Positions 44,284 to 50,767 of a stretch of 50,767 bases of DNA are shown here, one piece after another. A program made the position numbers and the translations under genes. The stretch covers positions 1 through 50,767 of the forward strand of contig JANYCN010000046.1 of NCBI GenBank assembly GCA_025360225.1, read 5' to 3'. How positions within the stretch are numbered: the first letter of the stretch is position 1; the number at the start of each line of letters is the position of its first letter. Below the pieces are notes generated by a model, which made no database searches, was not told the origin of the DNA, and saw only the letters and a list, made by a program, of their open reading frames with translations. Origin of the DNA: Actinomycetes bacterium. Its GTDB lineage: Bacteria; Actinomycetota; Thermoleophilia; Gaiellales; F1-60-MAGs149.

Positions 44284-44547
44284 TCACCGGGTGTCGTGGG
44301 TGCGACGCGCGGAGGCGTAGTCTGTGGTGCAGGTCACGTTCGCCGCCCGGCGTCGGCGGATCACGGCAAAGGCGCCGGTCCCGATCGAGCCCACGACGAC
44401 GGTGAGCAGCAACGGGCCGCCGAGCAGGCCATTGCCGATGCCGAAGACGACGCCGCCGAGAGCGGCCAAGGGCGCCGCGCAGCAAGCCGCGCAACCGGCG
44501 CCAACGAGGATCGTCGTGGTGCTGCGGACGATCGTTTGACGCTTCAT
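44284..44547 (-). CDS. Small membrane protein with CxxCC motif (MerT-like)
   Basis: An 87-residue protein with two hydrophobic helices and the motif GCAACCAAPLAALGG in the first, like the cysteine-containing first helix of MerT/MerF-type and other heavy-metal membrane proteins. A further cysteine is near the C-terminus (NVTCTTDY). Metal binding or a redox role is likely; no sequence-level match to a named family is claimed. ATG 44547 is leaderless, seven bases after TAGTAT. The gene diverges from the BlaI/M56 operon across a shared operator. Confidence 0.65.
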   Translation of the reverse strand: MKRQTIVRSTTTILVGAGCAACCAAPLAALGGVVFGIGNGLLGGPLLLTVVVGSIGTGAFAVIRRRRAANVTCTTDYASARRTHDTR

Positions 44548-44564
44548 CGATCATATACTACAGT
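44536..44564 (+). promoter_or_regulatory. Predicted promoter of the BlaI/M56 operon
   Basis: TTGACG (44536-44541) and TACAGT (44559-44564) are 17 bases apart, giving a start near 44571, inside the BlaI-type operator. A strong AAGGAGG at 44582-44588 then serves ATG 44597. The arrangement predicts autorepression. Confidence 0.55.
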
Positions 44565-44583
44565 ATGTCGTATTCAACTGTAA
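44555..44583 (-). promoter_or_regulatory. Predicted divergent promoter of the CxxCC membrane protein gene
   Basis: On the minus strand TTACAG (44578-44583) and TAGTAT (44555-44560) are 17 bases apart, and ATG 44547 lies seven bases after the -10 box with no ribosome site, a leaderless arrangement. Both boxes overlap the operator used by the opposite promoter. Confidence 0.5.
44556..44572. promoter_or_regulatory. BlaI/MecI-type operator
   Basis: TACTACA-GTA-TGTCGTA is an inverted repeat (half sites TACTACA and TACGACA, one mismatch) matching the TACA/TGTA core of BlaI and CopY family operators. It covers both divergent -10 boxes, so one repressor could silence both genes. The adjacent operon encodes a BlaI-family repressor. 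Confidence 0.65.
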
Positions 44584-44596
44584 GGAGGTCTTGTCG

Positions 44597-45067
44597 ATGC
44601 GCCGACTCGTCAGCGTTCTCCTCGTCATCTCAGCGGCCGCATTCGCCGTTGGCGTCGCCATCGAACGCGCCCATCACGTCGAGCCGGCAGCGGCGCACCC
44701 CGCCTCGACGACCGGAGAGGCCACCGGCGAGACAGCTTCCGAGGCGACCGCAACGCCGGAGACATCAAGCGAGACCCTCGCAGGCATCAACACCGAGTCG
44801 ACGGCGCTCGTGGGCGTGGCAGCGGTCACGTCGCTGGTCATCGCCGCCGCGCTCTGGGTCGAGCCGAGGCGCCGTCCGGTCCTGGTCGCCGCCTTCGTCG
44901 TCGGAGCGACGTTCGCCGCCTTCGATCTTCGCGAGACGTTCCACCAGTCCAACCTCGGGAACGCCGGGCTCGTCGCTCTGGCGCTGATCGTCGCGCTCCT
45001 GCACCTCGCCGTCGTCGCCACGGCGGGCTTGGCGCTGCGGCCGGCTCGGGATACGCTGAGCGCGTGA
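44597..45067 (+). CDS. Membrane protein of unknown function preceding BlaI
   Basis: A 156-residue protein with an N-terminal signal-like helix (RRLVSVLLVISAAAFAVGVA), a Thr/Glu/Ala-rich linker of about 50 residues (HPASTTGEATGETASEATAT), then three helices (ALVGVAAVTSLVIAAALWVE, RPVLVAAFVVGATFAAFD, AGLVALALIVALLHLAVV). The loop FDLRETFHQSNLGNAG is conserved-looking. ATG 44597 has AAGGAGG eight bases upstream; a TTG at 44591 is too close. It is first in the BlaI operon, with a GTGA overlap to blaI. It may bind the metal or drug sensed by the system; the function is unknown. Confidence 0.65.
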   Translation: MRRLVSVLLVISAAAFAVGVAIERAHHVEPAAAHPASTTGEATGETASEATATPETSSETLAGINTESTALVGVAAVTSLVIAAALWVEPRRRPVLVAAFVVGATFAAFDLRETFHQSNLGNAGLVALALIVALLHLAVVATAGLALRPARDTLSA

Positions 45068-45444
45068 GCGCTCCACCACCACCGCTGCAGGGGCTCGAGC
45101 TCGCCGTCGTTGAGGAGGTCTGGCGCCAGGGCGAGGCGACGGTCGCCACCGTGGCCTCCGCGCTCGACGCGGCGGCGAGCGAACGGCGTGCCTACACGAC
45201 GTACCTCACGGTACTGCGCCGCCTCGACGCGAAGAGCATCGTCGTCCGCCAGCGCCGGGGGAAGACGGATCACTACACCGCCGCCCTCCCGCGTGAGAGA
45301 TACCTCGAGGCCCGCGCCGAGGCGGAGATTGCGGCACTCGTCGAGAGCTTCGGTGACCGCGCGCTCGTCCACTTTGCGCGAACGATCGAGACGCTCGACC
45401 CGGCGCGTCGCGCGGCGCTCGAGGAGCTCGCCCGTGAGAGCTGA
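45064..45444 (+). CDS. BlaI/MecI/CopY-family transcriptional repressor
   Basis: A 126-residue winged-helix repressor: LELAVVEEVWRQGEATVATVASAL and RRAYTTYLTVLRRLDAKSIVVRQRRGKTDHYTA form the DNA-binding domain, with the AYTTYLTVLRRL recognition helix and KG-like wing. A C-terminal dimerisation helix pair follows. BlaI proteins are normally inactivated by proteolysis from the partner M56 peptidase, encoded just downstream with a short overlap. GTG 45064 overlaps the previous stop as GTGA. The likely target is the 44556-44572 palindrome. Confidence 0.9.
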   Translation: MSAPPPPLQGLELAVVEEVWRQGEATVATVASALDAAASERRAYTTYLTVLRRLDAKSIVVRQRRGKTDHYTAALPRERYLEARAEAEIAALVESFGDRALVHFARTIETLDPARRAALEELARES

Positions 45445-46372
45445 CCGCTCGCCGCGCCGGGCAGCTACCCGGCTCAGCGCGGGCCTCCTGCTCGCTGGCG
45501 CCGTGCTCGGCCTCGCCCTGATCGTTGCCGCTGTCCGTGCCGGAGGCGCACTCGCCCTCGAGCGGCCGAGCCTCGGCGAGCTCGTTGGCTCCTGTCGCAC
45601 CCTCGTTGTTGCGCCGACGTCGACCTCGCTGGCAGCGCTGCTCGTGCTGTTGATCGCGAGCACAAGCCTGTTTCTCGCCGGCCGTAACGTCCTTGCCATC
45701 GCGCGGTCGGCGCGGCGAACGAGGCGGCTCTGCCGGGATGGCGTCGAGCGTTTCATCGGCGGACAACGCGTGCGCGTCGTCCCCGGCCGGTCGATCCACG
45801 CGTTTTGCGGCGGGCTGCGCTCGCCCAAGGTCGTCGTCTCGCGGAGCGCGGTCGAACAGCTCGAGACGGCGGCGCTTCACGCCGTCGTCGCGCACGAGGC
45901 GGCACACGTACGGAGGCGTGATCCGTTGCGGCTCGCGGTCCTCGCCACCGTTGCGGACGCGGCGTTCTTCCTGCCCCTCGTGCGGCACCTCGTCGACCGG
46001 CACGCAGCCCTCACCGAGATCGTCGCCGACCAGGCCGCTGCGGCGGCAGCTGGGCGTCCGGCGGTTGCTCGGGCGCTGCTCGCGTTCGATCATGATGCGC
46101 CGGCGAGCCGTGCAGGTCGCGTCGACCCGCGTCGTGTCGACGCGCTCCTTGGCCGGTGTGTCGCTCGCCCGATCCCCCGCGTCGTCGTCATCGTCACGCT
46201 CTCGTCGCTCCTCATCCTCGCCGCCCTGACGGGCGTCGAGGAGCAGGCACGGGAGGCTCGGACGTCCTGCACGCTCGTCGTCGTCGGCCTGCTCGCTGCC
46301 GCGACGTTGGCGGCCGCCGCGTTCCTGCAGCGCCGTCCCCCGACGACTACACCTCGAGCGGCACGAGGCTGA
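45434..46372 (+). CDS. M56-family (BlaR1-like) membrane metallopeptidase
   Basis: A 312-residue protein with two N-terminal helices (SAGLLLAGAVLGLALIVAAV, SLAALLVLLIASTSLFLAG), a cytoplasmic domain carrying the zinc motif HAVVAHEAAHVRRRDPLR, and two C-terminal helices (VVVIVTLSSLLILAAL, TLVVVGLLAAATLAAAAFL). The catalytic HEAAH is intact. There is no penicillin-binding sensor domain, so the stimulus is unlikely to be a beta-lactam by the known BlaR1 mechanism. It should cleave the BlaI-like repressor. GTG 45434 overlaps blaI by 11 bases; the 3' end overlaps the convergent adenine deaminase gene by 26 bases. Confidence 0.85.
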   Translation: MRADRSPRRAATRLSAGLLLAGAVLGLALIVAAVRAGGALALERPSLGELVGSCRTLVVAPTSTSLAALLVLLIASTSLFLAGRNVLAIARSARRTRRLCRDGVERFIGGQRVRVVPGRSIHAFCGGLRSPKVVVSRSAVEQLETAALHAVVAHEAAHVRRRDPLRLAVLATVADAAFFLPLVRHLVDRHAALTEIVADQAAAAAAGRPAVARALLAFDHDAPASRAGRVDPRRVDALLGRCVARPIPRVVVIVTLSSLLILAALTGVEEQAREARTSCTLVVVGLLAAATLAAAAFLQRRPPTTTPRAARG

Positions 46373-48062
46373 ACGCGTCGACGTCGACCAGCCCGTGATC
46401 GGTGATCTTCAGCGACGGGATCACGGAGAGGGCGAGGAACGAGAGGGTCATGAAGGGCGCCGGAAGCGTGATGCCGAGCGTCGCAAGGGCTTCAACCAAC
46501 GCGTCGAGCCCTGCGACGACCTCCTCCGCCGGCCGGTCGCTCATCAGGCCGGCGACGGGAAGGGCGAGCTCGGCGCGCACCTGCCGCTCCTCCACAGCGA
46601 CGATTCCCCCGCCGATCTCGCCGAGCCGGCGGATCGCGAGCGCCATGTCCTCGTCGCTTGCTCCGACGACGACGATGTTGTGCGCGTCGTGGGCGACCGT
46701 CGTGGCGAACGCTCCGCGCGTCAGCCCGAACCCCTGCACGAACCCGATGCCGACGCGGCCGGTGCCATGATGACGCTCGACGACGGCGATCTTCGCCAGG
46801 TCGCGTGCAGGGTCGGCGACGGCAACGCCGTCGACCACGGTCGGGTCAACGACGAGGGCGTTCGTGATCAACTGCTCAGGGATGATCCCGATCACGCGGA
46901 TCGGCGCGCCAGCGGATGCGACCCGCAACTGGGCGAGCCCAACGGGCGCCGCACGCACGCTCTGGCGCACCCAGGCCGGCACGTCGGGATTCGCGAACGG
47001 AACGACCTCACCGGCCGCGAACACCGTGCGGCCGCCCTTGAAGACCGTCGTCGGTTGGAACGACACGAGGTCGGGTAACAGGAGGATGTCTGCCCGGTAC
47101 CCGGGCGCGATCGCACCGCGCCACTCGAGGCCGTGGCAGAGCGCGGGATGGGTCGAGGCGAGCAGGATGGCGACCTCGGGAGCGATCCCGTGCTTGACGG
47201 CAACCCGTGCCATCTGGTTCATGTGCCCCTCGCGGAGAAGCAGGTCGGGCTCGCGATCATCGGTGCAGAAGGCGGTGCGGTCGGGCCCGTGCTCGCGAAC
47301 CAGCGGCAGCAGGTCGACGAGGTTGCGCGCGTTCGACGCCTCGCGGATCAGCACCCAGCAGGCCTTGCGGCGCTTCTCCAACGCCTCCGCGAGGGTGAAC
47401 GCCTCGTGGTCGGAGGAGATGCCTGCCGCGAGGTACGCGTTCAGGTCGTGCCCACGCACGCCGGGCGCGTGGCCGTCCGCTCGGGCGCCGAGGTCGAGCT
47501 TCGCGACCTCAGCCGGATCGCCCGCGATCACGCCGGGAAAGTTCATCATCTCGGCGACACCGAGCGTCCGTCGGCGACGAAGGATCGACTCCATGTCGCC
47601 GATCGTGAACGGCCGGCGCGGCGACTCGAACCGGCTCGCCGGGACACAGCTCGAGGCCATCACGTACACGTCGAGCGGCACGCCCTCGCACGAGTCGAGC
47701 AGCCAGTGCACGCCGTCCGTGCCGAGCACGTTGGCGATCTCGTGCGGGTCGCAGACGATCGCCGTCGTGCCATGACGGATCACGAGGCGCGCGAACTCGG
47801 CGACCGTGAGCTTCGAGGACTCGACGTGCATGTGAGCGTCGATGAACCCGGGGACGGCGAACAGGCCGGTCGCGTCGACACGTTCGGTGCCGCCAGGGTA
47901 GTCGCCGACACCGGCGATGCGCCCCCCGGCGATCGCGATGTCGCCGTCGATCCACTCGCGCGTGAAGGCCGAGAACACGCGGGCGCCGCTGATCACGACG
48001 TCCGGCTCCGCGTCGCCGCGGGCGACAGCGATCAGGTGGCGGCGATCGTAGGAGTCGGGCAT
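46347..48062 (-). CDS. ade: Adenine deaminase
   Basis: A 571-residue amidohydrolase that converts adenine to hypoxanthine plus ammonia. Family motifs: PGFIDAHMHVESSKLT (metal His pair), VCDPHEIANVLG, AEMMNFPGVI, AAGISSDHEAFTLAEALEKRRKACWVLIREAS, FCTDDREPDLLLREGHM, and the C-terminal AHDAHNIVVVGASDEDMALA. It starts at ATG 48062 with no strong ribosome site and diverges from the HIU hydrolase gene by 44 bases. With the plus-strand genes it forms a purine-breakdown cluster. Well recognised. Confidence 0.94.
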   Translation of the reverse strand: MPDSYDRRHLIAVARGDAEPDVVISGARVFSAFTREWIDGDIAIAGGRIAGVGDYPGGTERVDATGLFAVPGFIDAHMHVESSKLTVAEFARLVIRHGTTAIVCDPHEIANVLGTDGVHWLLDSCEGVPLDVYVMASSCVPASRFESPRRPFTIGDMESILRRRRTLGVAEMMNFPGVIAGDPAEVAKLDLGARADGHAPGVRGHDLNAYLAAGISSDHEAFTLAEALEKRRKACWVLIREASNARNLVDLLPLVREHGPDRTAFCTDDREPDLLLREGHMNQMARVAVKHGIAPEVAILLASTHPALCHGLEWRGAIAPGYRADILLLPDLVSFQPTTVFKGGRTVFAAGEVVPFANPDVPAWVRQSVRAAPVGLAQLRVASAGAPIRVIGIIPEQLITNALVVDPTVVDGVAVADPARDLAKIAVVERHHGTGRVGIGFVQGFGLTRGAFATTVAHDAHNIVVVGASDEDMALAIRRLGEIGGGIVAVEERQVRAELALPVAGLMSDRPAEEVVAGLDALVEALATLGITLPAPFMTLSFLALSVIPSLKITDHGLVDVDAFSLVPLEV

Positions 48063-48106
48063 GGTCGTAGTATCGTCGCGGTGACGGCGCGGTAGAGTCC
48101 ACGGCG

Positions 48107-48427
48107 ATGGGGCGCCTGACCACGCACGTCCTCGACACCGCCGCTGGCCGGCCCGCTGCCGGCGTCGCGATCGCCCTGCGCCGAGACGGTGAGATCGTCG
48201 CGGCGACCTCGACGAACGCTGATGGTCGAACCGACGCACCGCTCGCCGAGGGGAGCGCGTTCACGCCTGGGACGTACGAGATCGAGTTCGCGGTTGGCCC
48301 GTACTTCGCGGGTGAGGGATTCCTCGACGCGGTGCCGGTGCGCTTCGTGATCACGGACGCCTCTGACAACTACCACGTCCCGCTGCTCTGCTCGCCCTGG
48401 TCGTACTCGACGTACCGCGGGTCGTGA
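48107..48427 (+). CDS. uraH: 5-Hydroxyisourate hydrolase (transthyretin-like)
   Basis: A 106-residue enzyme opening 5-hydroxyisourate, the product of urate oxidation. Seen are LTTHVLDTAAGRPAAGVAI (catalytic His), NADGRTDAPL (catalytic Arg), and the C-terminal signature HVPLLCSPWSYSTYRGS (His and YRGS). The usual partners uricase and OHCU decarboxylase are not in the window. ATG 48107; the stop overlaps the next gene by four bases. Very likely correct. Confidence 0.95.
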   Translation: MGRLTTHVLDTAAGRPAAGVAIALRRDGEIVAATSTNADGRTDAPLAEGSAFTPGTYEIEFAVGPYFAGEGFLDAVPVRFVITDASDNYHVPLLCSPWSYSTYRGS

Positions 48428-49653
48428 ACGCCGCTACCGTGATGGCGCGCTGCGCCGCGCTCGACGTGCACACCGAGGTGCCGGGAACGATCACCCGCCG
48501 GTACGCGACCCCCGCGCTCGCCGGCGCGCTGCGCGAGGTCGAGGGATGGATGCGTGAGGCTGGGCTCGAGACGCGGCGCGACGCTGTCGGCAACCTCGTC
48601 GGACGCTACGCGGGCACGGTTGCCGGGGCGCCGGCGCTCCTGACCGGCTCGCACCTCGACTCGGTGCCGGACGGTGGTCGCTACGACGGTCCGCTTGGCG
48701 TCCTTTCCGCGCTCTCCGTCGTTGAGCGGCTCGCGGCGCGAGGCGAGCGGCTCGCCTTCCCGATCGACGTCTGCGCGTTCGCCGACGAGGAGTCCGTCCG
48801 CTACGGCACGACCTACCTCGGCTCGAGCGCGCTCGCCGGTCGGTTCGACGCCGAGTGGCTCGAGCGTCGCGACCAGGATGGGGTCGCGCTGCGCGATGCG
48901 ATGACCGCGTTCGGCGCCGACGCCGACGGCGTCGCGGAGGCGGCGTTGGCGCCCCGCTCTGTCCTCGCCTGGATCGAGCTGCACATCGAGCAAGGCCCCC
49001 GGCTCGAGCGAGCGGACGTGCCCCTCGGCGTGGTCACGGGCATCCAGGCACAGGAGCGTCGTCGGATCATCGTCACCGGCACGGCGGGGCATGCCGGCAC
49101 GACGCCGATGGACGGCCGCCGTGACGCGCTCGCCGCGGCCGCGGAGCTGGTCCTCGCCGTGGAACGCGCTGGTCGGGACACCAACGGCATCGTCGCAACG
49201 GTTGGCACGCTCTCCGTCGAGCCGGGCGGAATCAACGTCATCCCCGGCCGCGCGACGTTCACGATCGACGTTCGCCACCCCGACGACGACACGCTCGCGG
49301 CCGCGCTCACCGAGTTCGACGCCGCCGTCACCCGGGTCGCGGGGGAACGCCGCGTCGAGGTGCTCCAGACGGTCCTGTCCGCCGACCGCGCCGTACCGTG
49401 TGATGAGGGGCTGCGCGCCGTTCTCGCCGCCGCGGTTCGCGCGCGCTCGCTTCCCGTGATCGACCTCGCGAGCGGCGCCGGACACGACGCCGCAGCGTTG
49501 CACCGGCTGTGCCCGGTCGCGATGCTGTTTCTCCGCTGTGCTGGCGGCGTCAGCCACAACCCGGCTGAGTCGATCGAGGAATGCGACGTGGCGGTCGCCC
49601 TCGACGTGCTCGAACACGCCTTCCGCAACCTTCCACCAGGAGCACGACGATGA
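48424..49653 (+). CDS. Zn-dependent amidohydrolase, allantoate amidohydrolase / N-carbamoyl-amino-acid hydrolase type (M20)
   Basis: A 409-residue M20 enzyme of the AllC/HyuC/beta-ureidopropionase group. Motifs are LLTGSHLDSVPDGGRYDGPLGVL (metal Asp/His), CAFADEESVRYGTTYLGSSAL, LAWIELHIEQGPRLE, GTAGHAGTTPMDGRRDA (dimer domain), and LASGAGHDAAALHRLCP. It hydrolyses an N-carbamoyl or ureido bond. The uric-acid cluster context favours allantoate. GTG 48424 overlaps uraH by four bases, and the end overlaps the DUF3830 gene ATG as ATGA. Exact substrate unverified. Confidence 0.9.
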   Translation: MNAATVMARCAALDVHTEVPGTITRRYATPALAGALREVEGWMREAGLETRRDAVGNLVGRYAGTVAGAPALLTGSHLDSVPDGGRYDGPLGVLSALSVVERLAARGERLAFPIDVCAFADEESVRYGTTYLGSSALAGRFDAEWLERRDQDGVALRDAMTAFGADADGVAEAALAPRSVLAWIELHIEQGPRLERADVPLGVVTGIQAQERRRIIVTGTAGHAGTTPMDGRRDALAAAAELVLAVERAGRDTNGIVATVGTLSVEPGGINVIPGRATFTIDVRHPDDDTLAAALTEFDAAVTRVAGERRVEVLQTVLSADRAVPCDEGLRAVLAAAVRARSLPVIDLASGAGHDAAALHRLCPVAMLFLRCAGGVSHNPAESIEECDVAVALDVLEHAFRNLPPGARR

Positions 49654-50072
49654 CCGACCCGATGATCCGCATCACGAGCGGCGACGCGACCTTCCTCGCT
49701 CGCCTCGAGCGCGACAAGGCGCCGCGCACCGTCGAGGCCTTCCTGACGCTGTTGCCGTACGAGCAGCGCCTCATCCACGTGCGCTGGAGCGGCGAGTCGT
49801 GCTGGATCCCGCTCGGCGACTTCGACCTCGGCGTGCCGTTTGAGGACGCAACGAGCCACCCAGCGCCCGGCGAGGTCCTCTGGTACCCGGGCGGCATCTC
49901 CGAGTGCGAGCTGCTCTTCCCGTACGGCGCCTGCTGCTTCGCCTCGAAGGCCGGCCAGCTCGCCGGCAACCACTTCCTGACGATCGTCGACGGCAACGCC
50001 GACCTTCGGCCGCTCGGCGTGCGCACCCTCCAACACGGCGCCCAACCAATCCTCTTCGCGATCGCCGGGTAG
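49650..50072 (+). CDS. DUF3830 family protein (cyclophilin-like fold)
   Basis: A 140-residue protein: FLARLERDKAPRTVEAFLTLLPYEQRLIHVRWSGESCWIP, PAPGEVLWYPGGISECELLFPYG, and GNHFLTI are the conserved DUF3830 segments. Members often sit in purine or ureide degradation operons; their reaction is not established. ATG 49650 has AGGAG upstream (CCAGGAGCACG) and overlaps the previous stop as ATGA. It closes the purine cluster. Confidence 0.85.
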   Translation: MTDPMIRITSGDATFLARLERDKAPRTVEAFLTLLPYEQRLIHVRWSGESCWIPLGDFDLGVPFEDATSHPAPGEVLWYPGGISECELLFPYGACCFASKAGQLAGNHFLTIVDGNADLRPLGVRTLQHGAQPILFAIAG

Positions 50073-50548
50073 GCCCCCCGCGACCGGTTGTGGGCGGGTA
50101 GGCGGCTCTGGCCGTCCTCGTTCGTCGGCGCCGGCGCCGTTCGCCCGCTCTGTCCGCGTGGAACCAACCGTCGCCACCCGCCCCGCCAGGGTGTTGCTGT
50201 GGGGGGGTCGTGCAAGCGCGCGGTGTGCCTGGTGCAGTTGGGCGCGGCTGGGTGGTGGGGGTCGTTCGATCGCCCGTCGTGTCTGGTGCAGTTGGACGTG
50301 GTCGCGGAACCGGCAAGCCACGCTTCCAACTTGAGAATCCCGCCTTGGACGTGTCGGTGGCGGGCTCGGGGGACTGGTGGTCGCCGCGTTTGTGCGTTTC
50401 GTGGTCTCTGGTATGCGACGGTCTGGTCGGTCGGTTCGTTCTCGTATCTCTGCGTCCCAATTCGTGCGTGCTTCGCACGGCGACTGGTGGTGGCGGCGTA
50501 TGAGTATGGAAATGGTGACGGACGACCCTTTGCCGGTCGCTGGTGGGG
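50073..50548. repeat. Gene-free stretch with 54-bp tandem repeat and altered composition
   Basis: No gene is supported. GGTGCAGTTGG recurs at 50231 and 50285, and the surrounding bases (GTGT-CTGGTGCAGTTGG-CG-GG) repeat, giving two degenerate units of 54 bp from about 50208 to 50315. In the reverse translation this appears as NCTRHDGRSNDPH and NCTRHTARLHDPP, but no coding pattern supports expression. The strand is unusually G/T-rich compared with the rest of the window. Possibly the edge of a transferred segment. Confidence 0.5.
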
Positions 50549-50767
50549 TTACCGGCGTCGGCGGATCTTGAACCAGTGTTCGGCGGGGTCGGGTGCGGTG
50601 GAGGGGTCGCTGGCGGGGATGAGGATCCGCGTGACGCGGCCGTCGCGGAGGGCGACGCTTGTCCGAGGGGTCGCGTTGGGTTCTTCGCCTGGGCGGCGGG
50701 AGATCCAGCGGCGTTCGCGCCACCAGCGTCGGATGGTGTGCGGGCTTGGTGGGTTGGTGAGGCCTGG
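50549..50767 (-). CDS. C-terminal part of a small basic protein (5' end outside window)
   Basis: The last 72 codons on the minus strand read out of the window edge. They include SPHTIRRWWRERRWISRR, PGEEPNATPRTSVALRDGRVTRI and LIPASDPSTAPDPAEHWFKI, ending RRRR at a TAA. The basic, Trp-rich helix resembles a DNA-binding recognition helix, but no family is recognised. A TAA stop is unusual in this window, matching the compositional shift. Too little is visible for function. Confidence 0.5.
   Translation of the reverse strand, partial: PGLTNPPSPHTIRRWWRERRWISRRPGEEPNATPRTSVALRDGRVTRILIPASDPSTAPDPAEHWFKIRRRR

Noticed and set aside
48813-50723. Minus-strand 636-codon frame opposite the allantoate-type hydrolase and beyond
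   Set aside because: Compositionally a shadow; contains repeats of Arg/Pro from the terminal G/T-rich region and no recognisable motif.

Overview
The window is a gene-dense, very GC-rich stretch of bacterial chromosome (third codon positions are almost all G or C). It uses many GTG and TTG starts, has frequent 1- to 11-base gene overlaps, and several starts have no Shine-Dalgarno but sit 6-10 bases below a TANNNT box, as in leaderless actinobacterial transcripts. The fused large/medium diol-dehydratase subunit and the BlaI/M56 pair also fit Actinomycetota. A deep, poorly cultured class such as Thermoleophilia is possible but cannot be proven from this sequence. No rRNA, tRNA, CRISPR array, phage or complete IS element was seen.

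Layout. 1-2.8 kb: partial OsmC-like protein, acyl-CoA hydrolase/CoA-transferase, stand-alone LigD-type polymerase. 2.9-4.3 kb (minus): CcdA followed by a thioredoxin-like lipoprotein whose frame is interrupted only by one TGA, in the context T-(TGA)-S-T-C. This is most simply read as a UxxC selenoprotein. 4.4-8.3 kb (minus): three short-chain dehydrogenases (one degenerate) and two EamA transporters. 8.5-10.8 kb: APC permease and an unknown protein. 10.7-15.2 kb (minus): coenzyme-B12 diol/glycerol dehydratase operon with both reactivase subunits and no microcompartment genes. A 145-bp MITE-like element lies upstream of it, and a 94-bp inverted partial copy lies at 5.2 kb. 15.8-17.3 kb (minus): CYTH protein and zinc alcohol dehydrogenase. 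17.4-22.9 kb: GAF-GAF-GGDEF-GAF-HD-GYP protein, 2-oxoacid dehydrogenase E1 in beta-alpha order, EamA transporter. 23-26.6 kb: secreted protein, lipoprotein, HlyD-like adaptor, ABC ATPase and FtsX-like permease behind a TetR-type palindrome. 26.6-34.4 kb: NAD(P)H oxidoreductase, then a tightly coupled run of M20 peptidase, RidA, DUF1028, copper amine oxidase, class II deacetylase and Kup. 34.5-35.3 kb: decayed gene pair. 35.4-38.5 kb: GcvT-family fusion, MurI-like protein without its first catalytic cysteine, GNAT. 38.5-42.6 kb (minus): PLP decarboxylase and a kinase/M23/aminotransferase fusion. 42.6-44.3 kb: membrane protein and isochorismatase-like hydrolase. 44.3-46.4 kb: BlaI/M56 regulatory module with a divergent operator. 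46.3-50.1 kb: purine-breakdown genes. The last 0.7 kb differs in composition and carries 54-bp repeats and the end of a small basic protein.

Functionally the window looks like a scavenging island for nitrogen compounds: amine oxidase, acetylpolyamine-type deacetylase, amino-acid decarboxylase, amino-alcohol-phosphate lyase fusion, purine and ureide hydrolases, and many small-molecule exporters or importers. Separate small modules serve extracytoplasmic redox chemistry (CcdA plus selenolipoprotein) and envelope stress (BlaI/M56; ABC export). The most notable observation is the candidate selenoprotein at 2860-3471 with a SECIS-like hairpin directly after the TGA.
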